From Musa acuminata AAA Group (Eukaryota > Streptophyta > Magnoliopsida > Zingiberales > Musaceae), in the NCBI RefSeq assembly GCF_036884655.1, contig NC_088355.1, forward strand, positions 23,219,501 to 23,283,500: 64,000 bases of DNA, in the 5' to 3' direction. Positions within the stretch are counted from its first letter, which is position 1. Each line of letters opens with the position of its first letter. Of this stretch, positions 11,756 to 20,177 are shown piece after piece. The position numbers were made by a program, and so were the translations under genes. The notes beneath the pieces were generated by a model that saw nothing but the letters and a program-made list of their open reading frames with translations, was not told the DNA's origin and made no database searches.

Positions 11756-13269
11756 TTTCGAAACATATCAACAGTGGATGAAACATTTCAGAGCATATCA
11801 ATAACAAATACCGTATAGAAGCTCAAACGTCGTCTTTGACGTTGCAAACATATCAATCTTATCCAAAGCATGTACAGAAACACATAACCAAAGCTCTGGA
11901 TATCATATCAAACATACAGAAGGTGTAGTGGGATCTCAGTCAGAATGTGATTCATCCATTTCTGAATGACCACCTGACAAAATTCTCCCACGTCTGGGAG
12001 CTCCATCCACCCACGTCTAGGTGAAGTCAGAGGGGGCCGGCAGAGCATCGCAGGCTCTAAGCACATACCCTTTACCATTTCTGGCAAAGGTCCAGAATAA
12101 CACCCTTTACCATTTCTGGCAAAGGTCCAGACAATCCCACAAACACCAGAGTACAAGAAGGTAGTTTTAACAATAAGTAGCATATATCGGAAGCATACGC
12201 GGAACAACAAAATGTACATGTGCCTTTTCGTGACAATACGATACAAGGAACAAATCTCTCACAAATGTATTCAGATTTTGGAATGAAATGGAATAGGAAC
12301 ATATCGAAAGCAAATGCGGAACGATGGGATACACATGTGCCTATAGGAGTCAATACGATATAGCATAAACGTTACACAATAGTTTTCAAGAATGCAAATA
12401 ATTGTAAGGACAAGAGCATACAAGAATTCAAAGCAGTAATATAAAGCTCAATTGAATAAGAAGGCTAAAGAATATCAATTTCCAAAGGTATGAAACCAGA
12501 ATATGAGAAATTGACCAAAGCTCGATTTCTGGCAGAATACAAGAGGCATATTGAACAATTGATTTAAACTATCAAACGTGCTCCAATTTACTCAGAAATA
12601 ATCATTGGATAATACTTTCAGATAAGACAGGCTTTATATGAATTGAACTGTCCAACAGAGAGAGTTACAAATAATTTGGTAAGCAAGAGTCGTAGAACAA
12701 AATCTCTGTTGGCAAAATTCATAAGGTCAGATTCAACAGATAACTGGGCAGGTGTTTGGATTCCAAATCTTTCAATCCATATATCAAAGAAAGATCTACG
12801 AGTCTAGTTTCCAATGAAATCAGTTTTGAACAAATCAGAGTTTCCAACAAAGACTTATAGGCAGCTCGGTATCAAAAAGTCAGAATCTCAGAAGTTGCAC
12901 AGATTCGAATCGTTACGTCTAAACAGGAGATATATCTAATGCAAGGCTAGAACAATTCAAAGTTCCTCATATTCAAAGCAAATGTAGAGATAAAAATGGC
13001 AGTGAGGAAAGATCAGGATACTTGCAATAGGAAAGATTAGAACAATTACAGGAGGAACGATAAGGGAACTTGCAATAAGAAATATCAGAGCAATTATAGG
13101 AGAAACGATCAGGGAACTTGCCTTTCAAATATTTTGATTCGAAGATCCAAAGAAGGTGTATGCCCAAATCCTTCTACTTTTCCTCCACGTCCTCTCTTTG
13201 TTTCATTTTGTGCTCTCGTTTTCTTCCTTTCTTCGTAACTACACCACGTGTCGAACATCGAGGCACAGT

Positions 13270-13975
13270 CACCTGCTCTCTCTTACTCTCATTCCTTCTT
13301 TTTCTTTTCCAAACGCAGCTGCCACAGCCGCCGCCGCTGCCGCTGCCACAATCGCAGCCCCTTCCACCGCACTACCTTCCTTCCTCCCTTCACTCGCAGA
13401 CATAACTGCTGCATACGCAGTCGCTGCCGCTGCGGCCGCAATCCCGTCTACAGCCCCTTTTTCCCCCTTTCCTTTCTTTTCTTTCCCAGCTGCAACTGCC
13501 GCAGTCGCAGTCGCAACCATGGCCGCAGCCACCACAACCGCAGCCTCTTCTTTCTCCCCTGCTTTATTTCCTCTCCTTCTCTTCCAACTGCAGCTGCCAC
13601 TGCCACAGCTGCCTCTCCTTCTCCTCTTCCTCTATTCTTCCCTTTTCCTTTCTCTTCTTCTTCCTTTCCTTCTCTTCTTTCCCAGCTACACTACTACAGT
13701 CGCAGCCTCAATCGTAGCCACAGCCTCTTCTTCCTCCCCTACTCATCTTCCTCTCCTTCTTCTCTTCCAACTGCAGCTGCCATCGCCGCAGCCGTAGCCC
13801 CTTCTTTCCCTTCTCTTCTTCCTCTCCTTCCCTTCTTCCTTTCTCTTCCTCTTTCCCTGCCACAGCTGCAGCTGCCACAGCCGCAGCCGCAGCTACTTCT
13901 TTCCCTTCTCCTCTTCCTTCTCCTTCCTTTCTTCTTCTTCTCTTCTTCTCCTTCCTCCCCTTCTTCTTCCCGGCG
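13270..13975. repeat. CT-rich low-complexity tract of Solo-H (left part)
   Basis: The plus strand is overwhelmingly C and T, made of CTTC/CCTT/CTCTTC words mixed with GCAGCTGC/GCCGCAG phrases. Open frames here translate to Leu/Ser/Pro/Ala runs in all frames and reflect base composition, not a protein. Such strand-biased pyrimidine tracts can form triplex DNA; that is inference. Confidence 0.85.
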
Positions 13976-13990
13976 TCACACACACCCTCT

Positions 13991-14018
13991 CCTCTGTTTC
14001 CTCTGCAGGGAACAGAGG
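13991..14018. repeat. Hairpin copy 1 in Solo-H, immediately beside the Sire-E target
   Basis: CCTCTGTTTCC and GGGAACAGAGG form an inverted repeat around TCTGCA with one wobble position. The outer arm ends at 14018 and the Sire-E target duplication starts at 14020. Confidence 0.75.
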
Positions 14019-14881
14019 TATCACTATTGAATCTCTTATTTTGATGATGAAACTACTTGATATATGTTTATGATTTAATCTGCGTTTTCAGTGACGCAGG
14101 ATGCTTCGATCAGGATGAGACAATTAAAGCAGGAAAATCATGTTGTGCCGAAGGAACATGTCAGAAGATTGGACGTCGGGCCGATGGATCGGTCGACGTA
14201 TCGACAGAAGGCTTCGGGCCGTGGACTCGGGCATCGGGCCAAGAAGAGCGAGTATTGTGCCAAGGATATCGGAGTTGCGGAGTCAACTGGCCGATTGGGC
14301 AATAGGTTGCAGGAGAGGACGATGCGCTGAAGAATCGGACGAAGCGTCGAGGGACCAATGACATGTCGGACAACTTGGTTAATTGCTTAGGATTAATTGT
14401 CTCGATCGAAGTTTTGTTTTGTTGTGCATGATTAACTACGATGAGAGTAAGACAAGCAGCAGGTGTTGCGTCGGAGTCAAGATCATGATCACGTTGGGAG
14501 TTCGAGTGTTCGACGGAAGTTCGGACGGTCGTCGGAGGTTCAGCGAGAACAGATCCGAGAAGTCCAGAAGCTTGCCAAGCGAAGCTCGTCGGAACTCGCC
14601 AAGTGGATCGTCGCAAAGTCCAGGAGTATGCCGGATGTCCGCAGAAGGATCACCGAGGGTTTATCGGATGATCGACGGAAGTTCGCCGGAAACTCGCCGG
14701 AAGAAGCGATTGATGCATCGGAGCATAGCTGCAGAAGTTGTCTTAGAGTTAATCGTAGTTAGCACGATGATTAAGCTTGAAAATGGGAGGTGATCCCATT
14801 AGCTTAATCTTGGGGCAATTGGGCCCCTGAAAAGATTCAAATTGGGCCGAATGGAGCGAACCATTCGGACCCTGATTGCAC

Positions 14882-15413
14882 CAGGCGGTGCAACCGCCTA
14901 GGCCAGGAGGTGCAACCGCCAGGGCTGTGAGACTGGGCGGTGCAACCGCCCCAGCCAGGCGGTGCAACCGCCCAGAGCTCAGTCTTCGAGCTAGACTGGG
15001 CGGTGCAACCTCCTCTGTCAAGAGGTAGCACCGCCAGAGCTCAAGTTTCGAGCTCTGCCAGGCGGAGCAACCACCGAGCTCAGACTTCGAGCTCTGCCAG
15101 GCGGTGCAACCACCGAGCTCAGTCTTCGAGCTCTGCCAGGCGGTGCAACCACCGAGCTCAGTCTTCGAGCTCTGGCAGAGAGGTGCATCAGCCTGAGCTC
15201 AGTTTCGAGCTCTGCCAGGTGATGCAACCACCGAGCTCAGACTTCGAGCTCTGCCAGGCGGTGCAACCACCGAGCTCAGTCTTCGAGCTCTGCCAGGTGG
15301 TGCAACCATCGAGCTCAGTCTTCGAGCTCTGGCAGAGAGGTGCAATTGCCTGAGCTCAGTCTTCGAGCTCTGCCAGGCGGTGCCACCTCTCCAGTCAAGA
15401 GGTGCAACCGCCT
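14882..15413. repeat. Array of palindromic GGCGGTGCAACCGCC-type repeats in U3 (Sire-E 5' LTR)
   Basis: About a dozen copies of a 15-bp near-palindrome (GGCGGT-GCA-ACCGCC) and decayed variants (GAGGTGCAACC, GGTGATGCAACC) alternate with GAGCTCAGTCTTCGAGCTC, itself an inverted repeat. The array lies directly upstream of the TATA box. Repeated palindromic motifs in the LTR are a known hallmark of Sireviruses, so a promoter role is likely, but it is inferred. Confidence 0.88.
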
Positions 15414-15472
15414 GATCCCGAAATTCCGGGATTTGATCGTTTTGAGCTCCAAATTTGAATTGGGTTGGGGCC

Positions 15473-15480
15473 TATAAATA
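15473..15480 (+). promoter_or_regulatory. TATA box, Sire-E 5' LTR
   Basis: TATAAATA follows TTGGGGCC, 60 bp after the palindromic array. Transcription of Sire-E would start roughly 30 bp downstream. Confidence 0.8.
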
Positions 15481-16013
15481 CCCCACCCATTCAACACTGA
15501 AAGGATACAGATCCACACCGAATTCTTGATCTTTTTAGTGATTCTAAGAGCTCAAATTTGTGTAAAGTCCTAAAGTTCTCCTCCTTCTGTTCTTCAAGTC
15601 TTGAGTTGTAAAGAGAGGAGAGAAAGGATCTGTAAAGGTTGTCTCCTGAGCCTGTCAAAAGGAGAGAAACTGTAAAAGGGCAGTTAGCCTTCGCCCATTG
15701 AAGGAAGGCAGCTAGTTGACGTCGGTGACCTCGTCGGAGGAGGAAGCCAAAAGTGGAGTAGGTCAAGACTAACCGAACCACTCTAAATCTCTGGTTTGCT
15801 TTTACCTTGAGCACTTTATCATTACTGCAAACCTCCTACATTGCTACTGCCCTCTGCGCCTTTACGAACGAGTTTCTAAGCTCTGATCTTTCAGAATCTG
15901 CATTCAAACGTAAATCGTGTTTTCGTACGATCTTCACACTGCAGTTTACGCTTACATTCGGATTCCATTTATAACTGCAAATTGCTTTCTACGTAAAACG
16001 CTTTTCAAGGTTC

Positions 16014-16281
16014 AAAACTGCTTTTAGACGCAAAACTACATTTAGACGTAAAATTACGTTTAGACGTAAAACTGCGTTTAGACGCAAAACTGCGTTTAGA
16101 CGTAAAACTGTGTTTAGACGTAAAACTGCGTTTAGATGTAAAACTGCGTTTAGACGCAAAACTGCGTTTAGACGTAAAACTGCGTTTAGACGTAAAACTG
16201 CGTTTAGACATAAAACTGCGTTTGGACGTAAAACTGCTCTTAGACGCAATCTGCGCTTAGACGCAAACTGCGCTTAAATAC
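16014..16281. repeat. 18-bp tandem repeat TTTAGACGTAAAACTGCG (Sire-E 5' LTR)
   Basis: There are about 13 full units and two shortened ones, head to tail with no spacers, in the R-U5 part of the LTR. The 3' LTR has about eight full units. Because 18 is a multiple of three, the reverse strand reads as an open frame of six-residue repeats. That frame is not a gene. Confidence 0.92.
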
Positions 16282-16409
16282 AAACTGTGAATCGGCTTTT
16301 GCATCATAATAGATTTTATTGAACGAACACACCTTTCGGTTATTAAATTGCTGTAAGATTTCCGCTGCACTAATTCACCCCCCCTCTTAGTGCTCTAGAT
16401 CCTAACAAT

Positions 16410-16421
16410 TGGTATCAGAGC
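16410..16421 (+). other. PBS of Sire-E (tRNA-iMet)
   Basis: TGGTATCAGAGC lies two bases after the LTR end, complementary to the 3' end of plant initiator tRNA-Met. It is the minus-strand priming site. Confidence 0.9.
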
Positions 16422-16457
16422 CCGGTTTTTCTCATTTCGGATTCACACCCGAGAGAA

Positions 16458-17474
16458 ATGGCTCTTCATGGTTTTCAAGAGGGCTTTTCGGTCTTTCGTC
16501 CACCGTTGTTTAACGGATTGGACTACACATATTGGAAAACTCGAATGAGAGTTTTCTTGATTTCTATGAATTTAGATTTATGGAATATCATTGAAAACGG
16601 TTTTCAACTTCCCTCTAAACCGATGAACGAATGGTCGGATTCGGAGAAGTATTTTTCTTTAAACGCAAAGGCTATGAATACCTTATTTTGCGCTTTGGAC
16701 AAAAATGAGTCCAATCGGATTTCCACGTGCGAAACGGCTTTTGACATCTGGCGAACACTTGAAATCACGCACGAGGGAACTAGTAGAGTCAAAGACTCGA
16801 AAGTTAACTTTTTATTGCATGATTTCGAGCTTTTTCAAATGCAACCAAGCGAGACTATAGGCGACATGTACACCCGTTTCACGGATGTCGTCAATAGTTT
16901 AGGAGCTCTTGGAAAATGTTTTTTGGATTTTGAACTCGTAAACAAAATTTTGCGTTCTCTTTCTAAAAAGTGGGATTCAAAAGTAACTGCAATACAAGAA
17001 GCTAAAAATCTAAACAAATTACCACTTGAAGAACTAATTGGTTCATTGATGACATATGAAATGGTGCACAATGCACATGATGAACATGTTGAACACAATC
17101 ACCTTCCAAAGAACAGGAAGGATTTGGAACTCTGGACAAATGAATGCCACTTGAGCGATGACTCAAGTGATGAGGACAATGATGAACAAACCAACCTTCC
17201 AAAGAACAAGAAGGATTTGGGACATAGAACATTTGAAGACCACTTGAGCATAAGCTCAAGTGATGGTGAACTTAAACTACAAATGAAACGAAAATTAAAA
17301 AGCAAAAAGAATAGAACTACTTGCTTTAAACGCAAGAAGAAGAACAAAAATTGGGATGAATCGAGCTCCTCTGAAAACGAGAAAGTCAACAAAAGCGAGG
17401 TGGCAAACTACGCCTTACCAGCCTACGACATTGAGGTAATTAAAATGCCTTTGGTTTATTTTAAAATTACTTGA
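16458..17474 (+). CDS. Gag-like protein of Sire-E, 338 aa, without zinc knuckle
   Basis: The start ATG is 37 bp after the PBS, as in Sire-D. Residues 1-215 match the Sirevirus Gag core: YTYWKTRM near residue 25, CETAFDIW near 92, HEGTSRVKDSK near 104, IGDMYTRFTDVV near 134 and LIGSLMTYE near 194. Where Sire-D carries a CX2CX4HX4C knuckle, this protein has a Lys/Arg-rich stretch (about 275-300) with a single Cys (TTCFKRKKKNKN), so canonical RNA-binding zinc fingers are absent. Residues 218-270 contain a duplicated LPKN-KDL / HLS-SS-DE unit, with the second copy diverged. The ORF ends shortly after the position where Sire-D Gag enters its coiled-coil part. Family knowledge: Gag assembles the virus-like particle. 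Inference: this version could still co-assemble with full-length Gag from a helper. The frame has no stops. Confidence 0.85.
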   Translation: MALHGFQEGFSVFRPPLFNGLDYTYWKTRMRVFLISMNLDLWNIIENGFQLPSKPMNEWSDSEKYFSLNAKAMNTLFCALDKNESNRISTCETAFDIWRTLEITHEGTSRVKDSKVNFLLHDFELFQMQPSETIGDMYTRFTDVVNSLGALGKCFLDFELVNKILRSLSKKWDSKVTAIQEAKNLNKLPLEELIGSLMTYEMVHNAHDEHVEHNHLPKNRKDLELWTNECHLSDDSSDEDNDEQTNLPKNKKDLGHRTFEDHLSISSSDGELKLQMKRKLKSKKNRTTCFKRKKKNKNWDESSSSENEKVNKSEVANYALPAYDIEVIKMPLVYFKIT

Positions 17475-20163
17475 TGCTTTCATGATATATTTTCTTTTTT
17501 AGTTTAGAATTAATTTTCTTGAAAATTACATGTTTAAAAATAAAAATACAAAAATTATGATCATGCTGATAATTTCGAAAATGATAATATTGCATGATAA
17601 ACAAACAAAATGATTTTGATCATGGTTAAGAAGTAATAATGTGTATCATGTTTGATTAACATTGTTGAATGAAATCACGTTTCATTTAAAGTAATGCATA
17701 AAGATGTAATATTAAATGGTTATTAACAATTTTATGCATGAGATTTTAAGTTATCCATGATCATGAGCTTGTTTAATCTTCTTGATTTAATTTCAAGATC
17801 TATAACAAAGATCATGTCTGAATATATAAAAGTGTTAATTTCATTTTCGGATTCACTTAACAATTGGTATCCTAACAATCAGATTTTCTCATACACTTAT
17901 GAAAAATATTTTTCTAAAATGGATTTGATGAAATGATTCCTGCTTATAAATTCCATCTTGAAATATGAATGATAGTGTTTTTGCTTGCGAAGATTTGTTT
18001 CACACTCATATCTCCTATGATTCATGTGCAGAAAAAGAATTTATAAATCATAATACAATGAGATTTCTTATACAAAAATAAAGTGCTTTTGTGATTCTTT
18101 GCTAAAGAGAATAATCATAATCATGATCTTGATAATTATAACATGAAACTCTTTATAAATCAAGATCGTTCATTATGCTCCCTACATTTATCAAAAAGGA
18201 GTTCTTCAAATGAAATGCAATTCAATGAAGTGTCATATTGATATCTTGAAACGTGGAATATTTTAAAATGTGATCTTGAGAAGAATGTTTCAAGTTGCTC
18301 TTTGTACTATATCTTTTCGAATAAATCATGAGCCTTAATATCATATATTTCATAATACAAGATTTCTTTGCCTTATGTCTTGAACTTTCATGCTTATCTT
18401 AATTTGGCATATAATGACTAAGGCATGCTTAGATGAAAAAGAATCTTTAAAAAAAAAAATGCTTTTCCCATCTAATCGAGATTAATGATTTCATGATATT
18501 TTGTGAATCTCGAAATTAATTTTAATGACTTGATTATGAATTTCAAGTTAATGATTTGATTTTAATAAGTTTTATCTAAATCATAATCTTGATCTTGCAA
18601 AATTGAAGTCACAAATAATATCTTGTGGTATTCATGAATTGATACTCACAATATGAAAGCATTGATATTCATGACTTGAATTGGATTGAAACATTGTATG
18701 CTTAAATTAATCATTCTCCTATATTTCAAAAATTTCTTAAATGCCTTATGTGATGATTGAAATCTAACTTGCTTTATGATGAATCACAAATCTGACTTGA
18801 TCTATGATGTAAATGCCTTGAAATGATTGAAATATTTAACACTTTTATGCTCTTCCCCCTACTTTCTTCTTGTTTTCAATGATAAAATAGGGAGAAGTTT
18901 TGATCATGCATGGTAGGATATAATTTGACAAAATTGATACCATCATGATATGAAACATTTATGATGTGCAATTATGCATGCAATACTTGTTCTTTCTAAT
19001 TATGATACGATGTATTGCATATGATGTAAATCATGATTTAAAATGCTATGAGTGCCAAGTTACACATTTTGAGAAGAAATTGTTATATTGAAACATTAAT
19101 GTAATTATGAATGGTGATATGATATCATGCATGTAATACTTCAACTTATGATAATGATGCATGCAATGATAAAATATTCATGATGAAAATTTGTCTTGAC
19201 ATTCATAACTTGATTATTCATCCTTTGTCATGATTTTGAAATCATTGTAAAAGGAAAAAGAACTACAAAACTGTATTCTTCCTTTCTTTTTGACAATGAC
19301 AAAGGGGGAGATAGCTAGCTTGTACTAGTCAAGAAGATGCAAAAACTTGATTGCTAGCTTGCCTATCTTAAGTAGCAAAGATTGCTAACTTGCTTATTTC
19401 AAGAAGAAAAATTGTCTTCTTGAACATCACTATCTTGAATATCTCAAGAAGCAAAACTTGCAATTTGCACATTGCAATAGGAAGCAAGAATCATGAGCTG
19501 ACACAAGAAAGCTATCTTGCATTTGCTTTCGAAATTTTTGCTAGCTTATATATTGTGAAACTTGTATGTCGTAAAAATTGCTAGCTTGTTGGTCTAAAGA
19601 GAAGCAAAAAGTTGCTATCTCAAAAGAAGCTAATGTGCTATCTTGCCTATCTCAAGAGGCAAAAATGCTAACTTGCGCATCTAGCAAAGTGAACAAAATT
19701 TTCAAGAAGCAAGAGTTGCCTTCTTGAACATCTCTAATTTGCTAGCTTGCATGATATAGAACTTGCTATCTTAAATATTACCAAAAGTGCTATCTTATAT
19801 GATATAAAACTTGCATATCTAAAACTTGATAGCATGAATGTTCTAAGCATGATTGCATGATGATAAAACTTGATACTATGTTTTTCATGCAATGAGTTGA
19901 ATCAATATCACAAACGATTGATTGTGATACTTCTCCTTTTTGTTGATGACAAAGGGGGAGAAGTATGTTGATTACATGACATGTGATGCATAAGTTTATG
20001 CATATGTTCATGTTGACGTATTGCAAGTATTCATGATGAATATTGCAATGATTTGAATTCAGTTTGAATTCAAGGTTCTATCAATATGGCATATTGATAG
20101 GGGGAGTTTTGTTTAAACTCCGGGAGTTAAGTTTAACTCCGTCATCAAGTGGTTGTCATCATC
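17475..20163 (+). other. AT-rich internal spacer of Sire-E replacing pol
   Basis: About 2.7 kb, strongly AT-rich, dense in ATCATG/CATGAT words and without any pol motif. At 17840-17893 it contains shuffled pieces of the PBS and leader. From about 19315 to 19880 a degenerate repeat of GCTAGCTTGC and CAAGAAGCAAAA phrases runs for over 500 bp. Oligopurine tracts AAAGGGGGAGA occur at about 19302-19313 and 19949-19961, and AGGGGGAG at about 20099. Multiple polypurine tracts in this zone are known for Sireviruses. Confidence 0.8.
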
Positions 20164-20177
20164 AAAAAGGGGGAGAT
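20164..20177 (+). other. Polypurine tract of Sire-E
   Basis: AAAAAGGGGGAGAT directly precedes the 3' LTR start TGTTGAATCT. It is nearly the same as the tract of Sire-D. Confidence 0.88.

Larger units (their letters stand above)
14025..16407 (+). repeat. 5' LTR of Sire-E
   Basis: The LTR starts TATTGAATCT, a G-to-A change of the normal TGTTGAATCT, and ends CTAACA. Its layout is: U3 with palindromic repeats (14882-15413), TATA box (15473), R region, 18-bp repeats (16014-16281), short C run, end. Open frames of 100-150 codons within it are shared by all Sirevirus LTRs here and look like by-products of GC-rich repeats. Confidence 0.93.

Noticed and set aside
13156..14030. Overlapping frames of 88-260 codons in the Solo-H CT-rich tract
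   Set aside because: Low-complexity Ser/Leu/Pro/Ala or Lys/Glu/Arg translations in several frames at once; they reflect pyrimidine bias inside an LTR.
14161..15353. Frames of 70-150 codons in U3 of the Sirevirus LTRs that recur in every copy
   Set aside because: They recur because the LTRs are homologous. They overlap antiparallel, span palindromic arrays and lack any known domain.
14882..15413. CRISPR-like array of short palindromic repeats
   Set aside because: Units are degenerate, spacing is irregular, spacers are themselves repeats, no cas genes exist, and the context is a plant LTR.
15989..16249. 86-codon minus-strand frame with LRLNAV repeats (also 43665-43985 and 51269-51589)
   Set aside because: By-product of the 18-bp tandem repeat in the LTR; repeat number changes between LTRs and there is no independent sign of coding.
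16410..16421. tRNA-Met gene fragments at the TGGTATCAGAGC sites
   Set aside because: Only 12-20 bases match and always directly next to an LTR; they are primer-binding sites.
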